Source: Paenibacillus sp. FSL H7-0357
GTDB lineage: Bacteria > Bacillota > Bacilli > Paenibacillales > Paenibacillaceae
Direction: 5' to 3'
Assembly: GCF_000758525.1 (NCBI RefSeq)
Contig: NZ_CP009241.1
Span: 4,898,001-4,962,000 of the forward strand
DNA: 64,000 nucleotides
In this document: in pieces, positions 42,192-50,319 of the stretch
Position numbering within the stretch: position 1 is the first letter of the stretch
Layout of the letters: each line of letters starts with the position of its first letter
Notes under the pieces: generated by a model
Databases searched by the model: none
Seen by the model: the letters and a program-made list of their open reading frames with translations, nothing else
Told to the model about the DNA's origin: nothing
Translations under genes and position numbers: made by a program

Positions 42192-43027
42192 TCGAAGAGC
42201 TACGTGACCAGCATGGCGTTACCCGCCTATTAGCTATTGCAGGTGTATCTCGAGCAAACTACTACAAGTGGCGAGGTACACAGGCTCAGCGGATTGAAGC
42301 CCATGCGCAGGAGCACGCAATTAAAGAGCATATGGTGGCCGTTCACTTAGCCCATCCCTATTTTGGATATCCTCGAATGCGAACAGCCCTGTGGGAGGCC
42401 GGCTACCTCGTCAACCACAAGAAGGTGTGGCGGCTCATGAAAGAACTGTCGATCCAGTCGGTCATTCGAAAGAAAAGGAATCGCTCGAGCTATGCTCCTT
42501 CCGTGGTCTATCCTAACCGATTAAAGCGCCAGTTTCATGCGACAGCTCCTCAACAGAAGCTGGTAACCGACATTACGTATATCTCAGACGGCACGCGCTT
42601 TTATTATCTGTCCGCCATTCAGGACCTGTTTAACAATGAAATTGTGGCCTGGCAGATCTCAGAGCGAAACGACGTAAAACTCGTCCTGGATACAGTTGAA
42701 CAGTGGACACGAAAAAGAGACGTGTCTGAAGCCGTACTCCATTCGGACCAAGGCTTCCAATACACGTCTCAGGCGTACAACACACGATTAGAGGCATTCA
42801 GCGTCAAGGGCAGCCACTCTCGCAAAGCAACCTGCCTAGATAACGCCTGCATCGAATCCTTCTTTTCGCATCTGAAGACAGAAAAGTTGTACCTTCACCA
42901 GTTTAAGTCAGAAGCAGAGATTCATCAAGCCGTCGAGGAGTATATCTACTTTTATAATTACCAACGTTTCCAGGCGAAACTCAAACAGCGCGCGCCGATC
43001 GAGTATCGGCACGCGCTGGCTGCTTAG
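42134..43027 (+). CDS. IS3-family transposase OrfB (DDE integrase domain)
   Basis: About 297 residues when entered by frameshift (…KYAVIEELRDQHGVTRLLAIAGVSRANYYKW…); the first in-frame ATG is at 42332. HTH_21 block HPYFGYPRMRTALWEAGYLVNHKKVWRLM, then the DDE catalytic triad: Asp in LVTDITYI, Asp in LHSDQGFQY, Glu in CLDNACIESFFSHLKTE, with K-x-E following. Ends 37 bases before the right IS tip. Appears intact. Confidence 0.92.
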   Translation, partial: AVSKSVNGAKFGLQDKYAVIEELRDQHGVTRLLAIAGVSRANYYKWRGTQAQRIEAHAQEHAIKEHMVAVHLAHPYFGYPRMRTALWEAGYLVNHKKVWRLMKELSIQSVIRKKRNRSSYAPSVVYPNRLKRQFHATAPQQKLVTDITYISDGTRFYYLSAIQDLFNNEIVAWQISERNDVKLVLDTVEQWTRKRDVSEAVLHSDQGFQYTSQAYNTRLEAFSVKGSHSRKATCLDNACIESFFSHLKTEKLYLHQFKSEAEIHQAVEEYIYFYNYQRFQAKLKQRAPIEYRHALAA

Positions 43028-43073
43028 CTTTTTTTCATCTGTCTTCTTGACAGGGGTATGACCACTATGCTAA

Positions 43074-43087
43074 GACGACTTCAGGCT
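43074..43087. terminator. Right arm of the terminator hairpin split by the IS element
   Basis: GACGACTTCAGGCT, partner of the left arm at 41742-41755. It lies 31 bases past the stop of the GNAT gene (43118), so the hairpin once served the convergent thiol operon as well. Confidence 0.7.
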
Positions 43088-43117
43088 ATACTTACAGCTT
43101 CTGTCTGCAACTATTTA

Positions 43118-43543
43118 TCAAATAAAATCCATCTTGATCAGCTGCTCAATATGGGAGGGATGATACATCGCCATGCCCGTCTTCATTCTTCGAAACCCTT
43201 GTTCCTCGTACCAGGAAACCGTATTCGGATGGGTATACAGCACGACGTTGCAGCCTGCTGTTTCTTCCAGAATCGCAGCAATGATTTGCTTGCCCAAGCC
43301 TCTATGATGATAGGCTTCATCCACTGCAATGTTATACACTGCCGCTTGCGAAATGCCGTCAGACAACGCTCTGCCACAGCCGATAACCTTGCCGCCAGCC
43401 AATAAAAATACATTGACAGCACTGTTCTCAAAGGCGGTTTGTGTCTGCGCGGGTGTGAAATCCGTTAAGCCAAAACCATTCAACAACCCGGTTACCTGGG
43501 TCCAATCGATATTTCCTCTATCTTTTTGAAAAGTATAGGTCAT
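43118..43543 (-). CDS. GNAT-family N-acetyltransferase
   Basis: 141 residues. Acetyl-CoA binding motif A: VYNIAVDEAYHHRGLGKQIIAAILEE (Arg/Gln-x-x-Gly-x-Gly type), then VVLYTHPNTVSWYEEQGFRRM. Last gene of the eight-gene operon that starts at 49414. In Bacillus subtilis cystine-type operons (ytmI group) an N-acetyltransferase prepares S-modified cysteines for breakdown, which makes a similar role possible. AGAGGG upstream. Confidence 0.85.
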   Translation of the reverse strand: MTYTFQKDRGNIDWTQVTGLLNGFGLTDFTPAQTQTAFENSAVNVFLLAGGKVIGCGRALSDGISQAAVYNIAVDEAYHHRGLGKQIIAAILEETAGCNVVLYTHPNTVSWYEEQGFRRMKTGMAMYHPSHIEQLIKMDFI

Positions 43544-43558
43544 CTTAAATCCCTCTTC

Positions 43559-44317
43559 TTAAATCGCAAATTCCGGTTCCTGATCACGGTAGTAATTGGC
43601 GAGAAACTGCTTGGTTCTGTCGGATTTCGGATGTGAAAATACTTCCTCCGGCGTTCCGTCCTCCACGATGACACCTTGATCCAGAAATAGCACTCTTGTA
43701 GCTACTTTGCGTACAAAGTTCATCTCATGTGACACCAGCAGCATCGTGTTGCCTTCTTCCGCCGCCTTTTTGATCGTGTCCAGCACTTCGCCGACCAGCT
43801 CCGGATCGAGTGCGGAGGTTGGCTCGTCAAACAGCAGGATTTTGGGCATCATCGCGAGCGCCCGGGCAATCGCTACCCGCTGCTGCTGCCCGCCGGATAA
43901 TTGCTTGGTATAATGATGCACCCGGTCAGAGAGTCCAACTTTGGCAAGATGTTGTTCGGCGATTTTCCGTGCTTCCTCTTTGGGAACCTTCTTCACAACT
44001 GTTAATCCTTCCATGACATTTTCAAGCGCCGTCTTTTGGCGGAAAAGATTAAACTGCTGGAATACCATTGCCGTACTTTTTCTAAGCTCAATCACATCTT
44101 TTTTGGATTTCTTAGCCATATCCACCTTGAGATCATCGATCTTAATCGTACCTTCATCCGGTACCTCCAGAAGATTAATGGATCTTAACAACGTAGATTT
44201 CCCTGCGCCTGAAGAACCAATTACTGCAACGACGTCTCCTTTGGCAATCGTTAAGTTAATGTGATCGAGGACGATACTTTTATGAAATGATTTGGTGAGT
44301 CCGTTAATCTCAATCAA
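43559..44317 (-). CDS. Amino-acid (L-cystine-type) ABC transporter ATPase
   Basis: 252 residues of the polar amino-acid uptake group. Walker A GSSGAGKST, Q loop MVFQQFNLF, signature LSGGQQQRVAIARAL, Walker B ILLFDEPTSALDPELV, H loop VSHEMNF. Closest in feel to TcyC/TcyN of the cystine transporters. Overlaps the permease gene by eight bases. Confidence 0.92.
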   Translation of the reverse strand: MIEINGLTKSFHKSIVLDHINLTIAKGDVVAVIGSSGAGKSTLLRSINLLEVPDEGTIKIDDLKVDMAKKSKKDVIELRKSTAMVFQQFNLFRQKTALENVMEGLTVVKKVPKEEARKIAEQHLAKVGLSDRVHHYTKQLSGGQQQRVAIARALAMMPKILLFDEPTSALDPELVGEVLDTIKKAAEEGNTMLLVSHEMNFVRKVATRVLFLDQGVIVEDGTPEEVFSHPKSDRTKQFLANYYRDQEPEFAI

Positions 44318-45050
44318 GGATCACATCTCCTTTTCTGCGCCGCAGGCTCTTGTAGTCGATGTCCAGACGTTTCTCGAGCAGCGCAATCGCCTGTTCAATC
44401 AGGATCGTCATTGCCCAATAAATTAAAGCCAGCGAGCAATAGGATTCAAAGAACCGGAGATTGTTCCCGGCGAGTATCCGCGATTGGGCCGTGATCTCAA
44501 CGACCGAGCAGACGAACGCCAGAGAAGTGCCTTTCATCAGTCCAATCAGGGCATTGCCTAACGTGGGAATGGCAACGATAAAAGCCTCCGGAATAATGAT
44601 CCGTCTCAGCACCTGTCCATAAGTCATGCCTAGCGATTGTGCGGCTTCAGTCTGTCCTTTATCCACAGACAATAAGGCCGCCCGGATAATCTCAGAGTTG
44701 TACGCAGCTTCATTTAACGATAAGGCAAGCAGTACATAAAATATAGAAGAAATCGAATTCACATTGTAGCTTGTATCATGATAGTAATTGTAATATTTCA
44801 GAATCAGCGGAATTCCTGCGTACGATAAATATAACTGAATGAGGATCGGTGTCCCGCGGATGAACGAGATGAACACCACACTAATTTGATACAGTACGGG
44901 TATTCTTTTAATCTTGATAATGGCCAGCAGGAGCCCCAGAAGAAGCCCTACCAGCATGGATATAAGCGTCAGTTCAATCGTCACAGGCAAATATTTAAGC
45001 AGCTTCGGAATCAGCGTAAATACGAGCTCAATATCAAATATATTCGGCAT
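44310..45050 (-). CDS. Amino-acid (L-cystine-type) ABC transporter permease
   Basis: 246 residues with five membrane segments, N-terminal domain of HisM/GlnP type and the EAA loop NSEIIRAALLSVDKGQTEAAQSLGMTYGQVLRRIIIPEAF. AAAGGA precedes the ATG. Only one permease gene is present, which would act as a homodimer, whereas TcyLM systems use two. Confidence 0.92.
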   Translation of the reverse strand: MPNIFDIELVFTLIPKLLKYLPVTIELTLISMLVGLLLGLLLAIIKIKRIPVLYQISVVFISFIRGTPILIQLYLSYAGIPLILKYYNYYHDTSYNVNSISSIFYVLLALSLNEAAYNSEIIRAALLSVDKGQTEAAQSLGMTYGQVLRRIIIPEAFIVAIPTLGNALIGLMKGTSLAFVCSVVEITAQSRILAGNNLRFFESYCSLALIYWAMTILIEQAIALLEKRLDIDYKSLRRRKGDVILD

Positions 45051-45061
45051 GGGTACGTCCT

Positions 45062-45931
45062 TTATTGAAGCTCTGGTGCAAAATCGCCATTTAAGTATTT
45101 TTCGCTGATTTTGGAGATGGTGCCGTCCTTGATCAAAGCTTGGATGCGGCTGTTTACATCCTTCGTCAATTGTTCGCTGTTCTTGCCTTTACTGAGTATC
45201 AGGTAGCTGTAAGGAACGCCAATCCGGTCCGTATCTTCCTGTGACAACGGGATGGCTTTCAGCTTCAGGCCAAATTCCTTAATATACAGCTGCAGCATCG
45301 CTGCATCAATTAAGTTGAAATCATCTGCGCCGCTCTCCACATTTTGCAGGGTTACGGCAAGCTCAGTGTCTGTGTAGTTCAGAACGACCGGCGTTTTCGC
45401 GTGTTCCTTGTTGTATTTCTCCAGAGCGACGGTATAATTCACACTTGGGCTTACGGAGGTCTTCTTGCCTTCCAGATCCGCAAAGGATTTAATATCGTCC
45501 CGATCTTCTGCTACGGCGATCACAAACTGATTTTTAAAGATCGGGTCCGAATAAATGTATTTTTCTTTTCGCTCCGCATTGCTGGCAAAATTGTTGGCGC
45601 CAATCTGATAGCGGTCCGAGTCCAGTCCGGCAAAGATCGAAGGGAACTCGGTTTTCTCAATATTAATCTCGTATTGGGGCAATCCTTCAAAGATAGCTTT
45701 CACGATCTGAATATCGTAACCGTCAATCTCATTATCATCATTTACATATGAGAAAGGTTTCGGCGCACCGCCTGTAGCTATATTGATTGTCGTTTTTTCC
45801 TTGTTAGCAGCATTTGCGCCTGCAGCATTCGCCGAAGAGTTATCTTTTCCGTTGCCGCAGCCGGCCACTCCGGCTAATAATACGATTGACGCCAAACCGA
45901 GTCCTAATTTTCTCCATGTTGTCATCTTCAT
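45062..45931 (-). CDS. Amino-acid (L-cystine-type) ABC transporter substrate-binding lipoprotein
   Basis: 289 residues. Lipobox GVAGC (Cys25), Asn/Ala-rich linker, then SBP_bac_3 fold: GGAPKPFSYVNDDNEIDGYDIQIVKAIFE, YQIGANNFASNAERKEKYIYSDP and SYLILSKG. TcyJ/TcyK-like. Start is ATG 45931 or the third codon at 45925, which has better spacing from AGGGGG. Follows the GST genes by 32 bases. Confidence 0.92.
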   Translation of the reverse strand: MKMTTWRKLGLGLASIVLLAGVAGCGNGKDNSSANAAGANAANKEKTTINIATGGAPKPFSYVNDDNEIDGYDIQIVKAIFEGLPQYEINIEKTEFPSIFAGLDSDRYQIGANNFASNAERKEKYIYSDPIFKNQFVIAVAEDRDDIKSFADLEGKKTSVSPSVNYTVALEKYNKEHAKTPVVLNYTDTELAVTLQNVESGADDFNLIDAAMLQLYIKEFGLKLKAIPLSQEDTDRIGVPYSYLILSKGKNSEQLTKDVNSRIQALIKDGTISKISEKYLNGDFAPELQ

Positions 45932-45963
45932 TTCCCCCTATATTTCAACCTTATTAATATGCT

Positions 45964-46974
45964 TTATTTTTGTGCTCTGAATTTATTCTGCGGATCAGCA
46001 CTTTTGTCTTGTCTGTTCTGCGGTTCTGACCACAGCCCGTCAAAATCAATCTCATTCCAAAACCGTGTATTATAATCAATAAAGATGGTTTCCTTGTTGC
46101 CATTCGATTTAGCCAAGTCCCGCAAATACGTATTGTTCTTAAAGGCCGGAATTTGATATAAATCACGGGCATATCCCCATATATTCTTGAAATCGACAAT
46201 CCGGTTCCGGATCGGGCCAAGGTTCTTGAAATAGTAGGTATCAAAACGGGCCAAGGTTACAAATAAGCGGACATCTGAATCTGTAACATAGTCCCCGAAT
46301 AAAAATCGTCTGGACTCTAGTCTCTCCTCGATAGCATCAAACGCCGCATACAGGTGATTGAAAGCATCGTTATAGGCTTCCAGTGATTGCGCGAACATGG
46401 CCTTATACACGCCGTTATTGACATTATCGAACAAGTAATCGTTGTACTTATCAATTTCTGTTCTTAATTCTGCAGGATACAAATCCGGCGCACCTTCTTT
46501 GTGGAAGGGGGCAAATTCATTCTCCAAGTAATTCGTCAGCCAGACGTAATCGTTATTCACAACTTTTTGGGTTGTAATGTCAATTACCGCGGGAACTGTA
46601 GGTCTTCCTTTATATTCGGGATCACCGTTTGCGTATAATGTACTTAGGAACTGCTCACCTAATACGGGGTCGGTATTATTGTCATCGTAGACAAATTCCC
46701 ACCCGAGATTCACTTCATGTTTTCCGTGTCCCACCAGATTAATGCTGATCACGTCTTCTAAACCGAGTAATTCTCTTACGATTGAGGCACGGTTGGACCA
46801 ATGGCAGCCTTTCGCCCAGATCAGACGGTAACGCCCGGCTTCAACAGGCAGCTTGCCTTCTCCCTCTCCAAAAGGGGTAGTGAAGTGGTTTTTCTGACGG
46901 ACAAAAAATCCTTTGTCGTCGATTTCATGCTCCGTTTCCTTCGGTCTTACGCGTACATTCGTTTTTTGGGTCAT
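45964..46974 (-). CDS. Xi-class glutathione S-transferase / glutathionyl-hydroquinone reductase-like, copy 1
   Basis: 336 residues with an N-terminal thioredoxin-like domain and a C-terminal all-helix GST domain. The catalytic Cys57 lies in GCHWSNR, a variant of the usual CPWAHR. Other landmarks: TVPAVIDITTQKVVNNDY and DVRLFVTLARFDTYYFKN. Enzymes of this class reduce glutathionyl-hydroquinones or other thiol conjugates through a Cys. Hosts of this group generally use bacillithiol instead of glutathione, so the true thiol is open. Most diverged of the three tandem copies. Confidence 0.88.
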   Translation of the reverse strand: MTQKTNVRVRPKETEHEIDDKGFFVRQKNHFTTPFGEGEGKLPVEAGRYRLIWAKGCHWSNRASIVRELLGLEDVISINLVGHGKHEVNLGWEFVYDDNNTDPVLGEQFLSTLYANGDPEYKGRPTVPAVIDITTQKVVNNDYVWLTNYLENEFAPFHKEGAPDLYPAELRTEIDKYNDYLFDNVNNGVYKAMFAQSLEAYNDAFNHLYAAFDAIEERLESRRFLFGDYVTDSDVRLFVTLARFDTYYFKNLGPIRNRIVDFKNIWGYARDLYQIPAFKNNTYLRDLAKSNGNKETIFIDYNTRFWNEIDFDGLWSEPQNRQDKSADPQNKFRAQK

Positions 46975-46994
46975 TTACTTTCCCTCACCATCTA

Positions 46995-47966
46995 TTATTT
47001 ATTATTTTGCTGCTCAAACTTTTGGGCTCTCCCGTGCTCCGTATGCCAGCCGGCCAAATCTGGTCCTTTGGGCAGGATTTTGGAGAATGTGCGGTTAGGG
47101 TCATTGGTGATGGATAAATGATAATGCTTTTTAATGGCTTCAAAATCAGTGGTGTCGCCAAAGCCGGGAGTTTGGTATAAATCCCGGGCATATCCCCATA
47201 AGTTCGGAAACTCAACCAGACGATTGCGGTTTACTCTGAAAGCTGTGTTGTAAGCAATATCAAACCGGGCCAGCGTTACATACAAGCGGACATCTGCATC
47301 GGTTAATTGATTGCCGAATAAATATCGCTGCGCCGCCAGCCGCACCTCCAGCTCATCCAGCAACTGAAATACACCGTCAAATGCCTGCTCGTAGGCTTCC
47401 TGAGAACGGGCAAACCCCGCTTTATATACCCCATTATTGATGCCGTGGAAAATACGTTCGTTCAGCTCACGAATCTCCGGCTGCAGCACTTCCGGGAATA
47501 ACTCCGGTGCACCCTCTTTATGAAGTGGTTTCCAGGCGGTCTCCAAGTAGTAAGTCAATTCATGGTAGTCGTTATTGACCACCTTCTTGGAGGCAATATC
47601 GACTACAGCCGGAACCGTAGGTCTGCCTGTGTATTCAAGATCACTATTGAAATACACTTCACTGATATAGTGAATTCCCAAGACCGGGTCCACATTCTCT
47701 TCATCCAGTGTAAATGCCCAGTCCACCCGATCTATGATTGGCCGCAGCGGGTCCGCAGTGCCAACACTTATGGCATTTTCGAGTCCAAGCAGCTTCCTCA
47801 CAATAATGGAACGGTGCGCCCAAGGGCAGACTGGAGCCCACAATATCCGGTAACGGCCCGCTTCTACAGGGAGTTCCCCTTCACCGCTGCCAAACGGAGC
47901 CGTGAATTGGTTGCCCTGCCGTTTAAAGGCGCCTGTTTGTTCAATTTCCGCAAGCTTGCTTGTCAT
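46995..47966 (-). CDS. Xi-class glutathione S-transferase / glutathionyl-hydroquinone reductase-like, copy 2
   Basis: 323 residues from ATG 47966 (GGAGGAAA upstream; a longer in-frame start at 48083 lies inside the preceding gene). Catalytic Cys47 in VCPWAHR is canonical. TVPAVVDIASKKVVNNDY and DVRLYVTLARFDIAYNTAF follow, as in copies 1 and 3. Twenty bases separate it from copy 1 and 22 from copy 3. Differences between copies suggest different conjugate substrates. Confidence 0.88.
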   Translation of the reverse strand: MTSKLAEIEQTGAFKRQGNQFTAPFGSGEGELPVEAGRYRILWAPVCPWAHRSIIVRKLLGLENAISVGTADPLRPIIDRVDWAFTLDEENVDPVLGIHYISEVYFNSDLEYTGRPTVPAVVDIASKKVVNNDYHELTYYLETAWKPLHKEGAPELFPEVLQPEIRELNERIFHGINNGVYKAGFARSQEAYEQAFDGVFQLLDELEVRLAAQRYLFGNQLTDADVRLYVTLARFDIAYNTAFRVNRNRLVEFPNLWGYARDLYQTPGFGDTTDFEAIKKHYHLSITNDPNRTFSKILPKGPDLAGWHTEHGRAQKFEQQNNK

Positions 47967-47988
47967 CCACGTTTCCCTCCTCTTTCGC

Positions 47989-48963
47989 TTATTGAAATCT
48001 GTTTCGGTCATGGGATTCATTCCAAATCGACACATCAGGACCTTTGGCCAGAATTTGATATGGATTTTCCGCATGATTTCCATGCTGATAACCTCTTTTT
48101 ATCGCTTCAAAATCTGTGGTGTCCCCGAAGCCCGGTGTCTGATACAAATCCTTGGCATAATTCCAAAGGTTCGGGAAGTCAACGATCCGGTTGCGGTTCG
48201 TCCGGAACACAGAGTAATAAGCCACATCAAACCGCGCCAGCGTCACATAGAGCCGGACATCTGCGTCGGTAATTTGATCTCCCAACAAGTACCGCCGGGT
48301 TGAAAGTCTTTCTTCCAATTGATCCAGTCTGGCAAACAGGACATCATACGCTTGTTCATAAGCCTGCTGGGATTTGGCAAAGCCAGCTTTGTATACCCCG
48401 TTGTTCACTTCATGAAAAAGAATGTCATTCAGCGCATCAATGTCGCTTCTTAATGCTTCCGGATATAGATCAGGCGCCCCCGCTTTATGAAATGGCTTAA
48501 AGGCGGTTTCGAAGTAATTGGTTAATCTGAAGTAATCATTATTGACTACCTTTCTCGTAGTTACATCCACTACAGCAGGCACCGTTGCTCTGCCGCTGTA
48601 TTCCGGATCGGTCTCCGCATAAATTTCAGGCAAGTAACGGATGCCCAGCAGTGGATCAACGCCGCCTTCATCCAATGAGAATTCCCAGCCGTTCTCCGTT
48701 CGTACAGGACTCGCAGTCCCCAGGCTAATGACCTCCTGCAAGCCCAGCAATTCACGTACAATTACAGCGCGATGCGCCCAGGGGCAAATTCTTGCCCACA
48801 GCAAGCGATAACGTCCTGCCTCAGCGGGCAGTTCGCCCGGCCCCTCGCCAAAAGGAGTAGTAAAGCGGTTTTTCTGGCGGTTAAAGGCCCCATCCTTGGT
48901 AATTTCATTGGCATCCTCGTGGTTCACTATATGTGTATCGAGGATTGTATTTTCTTGGGCCAT
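47989..48963 (-). CDS. Xi-class glutathione S-transferase / glutathionyl-hydroquinone reductase-like, copy 3
   Basis: 324 residues from ATG 48963 (AAGGAG upstream). Catalytic Cys60 in ICPWAHR; TVPAVVDVTTRKVVNNDYFRL and DVRLYVTLARFDVAYYSVF present. The first of the three paralogues in the operon and very close to copy 2. A GNAT gene lies 16 bases upstream. Confidence 0.88.
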   Translation of the reverse strand: MAQENTILDTHIVNHEDANEITKDGAFNRQKNRFTTPFGEGPGELPAEAGRYRLLWARICPWAHRAVIVRELLGLQEVISLGTASPVRTENGWEFSLDEGGVDPLLGIRYLPEIYAETDPEYSGRATVPAVVDVTTRKVVNNDYFRLTNYFETAFKPFHKAGAPDLYPEALRSDIDALNDILFHEVNNGVYKAGFAKSQQAYEQAYDVLFARLDQLEERLSTRRYLLGDQITDADVRLYVTLARFDVAYYSVFRTNRNRIVDFPNLWNYAKDLYQTPGFGDTTDFEAIKRGYQHGNHAENPYQILAKGPDVSIWNESHDRNRFQ

Positions 48964-48979
48964 AATCTCCTTCCTCTCT

Positions 48980-49414
48980 TCAACTGATTTCTTTTTCTGT
49001 ATACACAATGGGAATCGCGGACTTTATGATGATTTCTGGCTTTGCGATATAGCCTAAGCTCTCATAGAAACCTACCGCTTGTTGTTGACTTGTAATCACA
49101 ATCTTGTGAATGCCAAGTTCTCTGATCCAGTTCTCCGCAGCATCTATGAGAATCCGGCCATACCCCTTGTTCTGAAATTCCGGAATAACCCCTACCCTTT
49201 CAATCTTGGCATACTCTTCATGGGTTAAATTAATGCGCGCTGTGGCAACTGCAGTTTGGTTCTCCTCCAGCAAGAGATAACAGTACCTCTCCCCATACAC
49301 TTCATCGAACTCTAATTCTTTGGGAATCCCCTGGCCGTTCACAAAGGTTCGAGTTCTTACTTCATAAACACCTGCTAATTGCCAGACAGAATCCACCCTG
49401 TAAATTTCCGTCAT
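48980..49414 (-). CDS. GNAT-family N-acetyltransferase (YtmI/SnaA-like position)
   Basis: 144 residues. Motif A VGVIPEFQNKGYGRILIDAAENWI and motif B ITSQQQAVGFYESLGYI. It heads the operon GNAT-GST-GST-GST-SBP-permease-ATPase-GNAT. In Bacillus subtilis the ytmI operon also opens with a GNAT and contains cystine-type transport genes; its product acetylates S-(2-succino)cysteine. The analogy is by gene order, not proven here. The start is supported by AAGGGGGAG. Confidence 0.87.
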   Translation of the reverse strand: MTEIYRVDSVWQLAGVYEVRTRTFVNGQGIPKELEFDEVYGERYCYLLLEENQTAVATARINLTHEEYAKIERVGVIPEFQNKGYGRILIDAAENWIRELGIHKIVITSQQQAVGFYESLGYIAKPEIIIKSAIPIVYTEKEIS

Positions 49415-49463
49415 CTCTCTCCCCCTTGAAATACACTTATCATATCCATGTAAGTTAATTGAA

Positions 49464-49492
49464 ATAATACTACTATAATTCCTATCTACTAA
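49464..49492 (-). promoter_or_regulatory. Predicted promoter of the thiol operon with a CymR-like ATAGGAATT
   Basis: TTAGTA (49487-49492) and TATTAT (49464-49469) on the minus strand, 17-bp spacer. Inside the spacer lies ATAGGAATT (49477-49485), close to the core of CymR boxes that control cysteine and cystine genes in Bacillus. A repressor bound there would block the promoter. Confidence 0.45.
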
Positions 49493-49525
49493 CTGTGATT
49501 ATTATCATTATTAAAAACAGAACGC

Positions 49526-49550
49526 AAAAAGCACTAACGCGGGTTAGTGC
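49526..49550 (-). terminator. Terminator after the 49584-50319 gene pair
   Basis: Perfect 8-bp stem GCACTAAC/GTTAGTGC (49531-49538 and 49543-49550), followed by five T on the minus strand. Confidence 0.88.
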
Positions 49551-49583
49551 CTTTGTAAGCTCTTATGTACCTTGTATTCAAGC

Positions 49584-50048
49584 TTATAGCCATCTCTTAA
49601 AGCTTTTATGGAATACTTCAATCTGGTGCTGTTCTGCCCATGCCTTCAGCGCTTTCATCCCCTGGTCTTCTTTTTCGGCAAAGGAGAAACAGGACTTATA
49701 CGGTACAAAAACATTTCCATTCGGTTTAATTCCGACCACAGGCTTGAAATACCCTTTAATATACACAGCTTTGGTTTTCTCGGCTTCAATCGTCAAATCT
49801 TTTAAGATAATTGCACCAGGTATCAGCTCGATATTCATAATCTGCCTGGCTGTGAAAAGCCGTTGCAGCAAAACCCCTATGATGGTAAGACAGAAGATGC
49901 TCCAAACATACGCGAAATAAAGTGAAAAGCTCCCTTCTTCCGATAAATAGAGCATTGAAAAGATCGCAATTCCTATCGACACACATAGCGATATAGTCAT
50001 CATAAGCTCCGCAGGACGTCTGCCTTTGTATACCTCTACCGGGTCCAT
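49584..50048 (-). CDS. Hypothetical membrane protein with two N-terminal membrane segments
   Basis: 154 residues. Two membrane segments (about 16-35 and 44-62), then a beta-rich soluble part (IELIPGAIILKDLTIEAEKTKAVYIKGYFKPVVGIKPNG) and a C-terminal helix MKALKAWAEQH. This looks like a small membrane-anchored PH-like (YcxB/bPH) protein. Starts four bases after the zinc-ribbon gene. Function unknown. Confidence 0.6.
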   Translation of the reverse strand: MDPVEVYKGRRPAELMMTISLCVSIGIAIFSMLYLSEEGSFSLYFAYVWSIFCLTIIGVLLQRLFTARQIMNIELIPGAIILKDLTIEAEKTKAVYIKGYFKPVVGIKPNGNVFVPYKSCFSFAEKEDQGMKALKAWAEQHQIEVFHKSFKRWL

Positions 50049-50052
50049 ACCT

Positions 50053-50319
50053 TCACCTCATTCTTTTAATATCCTTGTTAAACCAATGAATATAACCACA
50101 ACGGTGACAAGTTAAGGTGTTCGCGGAACGGTTGGCAAAATCAAGGTTCAAAAAACTTAAGAAAGCTGTATTCAGCTGCGCGTATCCATGCTCGAATTTA
50201 TCATATTGGCAATGAACACAAGTGACATAAATTCCATTGGCCTGATAATAACCGGGACCTGTTGATTCCTTAATATTCTTGGCAAACAGCTTAAAGAACC
50301 TTTTCGCCTCATTTGGCAT
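50053..50319 (-). CDS. Small zinc-ribbon-like hypothetical protein
   Basis: 88 residues from ATG 50319 (GGAGG upstream). Two Cys-x-x-Cys pairs, CVHC and CHRC, about 40 residues apart suggest a zinc ribbon. A longer frame to 50412 has no ribosome-binding site. Cotranscribed with the two-segment membrane protein that follows. No family recognised. Confidence 0.6.
   Translation of the reverse strand: MPNEAKRFFKLFAKNIKESTGPGYYQANGIYVTCVHCQYDKFEHGYAQLNTAFLSFLNLDFANRSANTLTCHRCGYIHWFNKDIKRMR

Larger units (their letters stand above)
41765..43064 (+). mobile_element. IS3-family insertion sequence (IS150-like), complete
   Basis: About 1300 bp flanked by a 3-bp CTA duplication (41762-41764 and 43065-43067). 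Both ends begin TGG when read inwards and share imperfect inverted repeats: a CCCC block, TCAAG, AGACA and an A-run (left about 41765-41801, right about 43028-43064). It contains orfA and orfB linked by a -1 frameshift site. All catalytic residues are present, so it is likely active. It interrupts a terminator hairpin. Confidence 0.9.
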
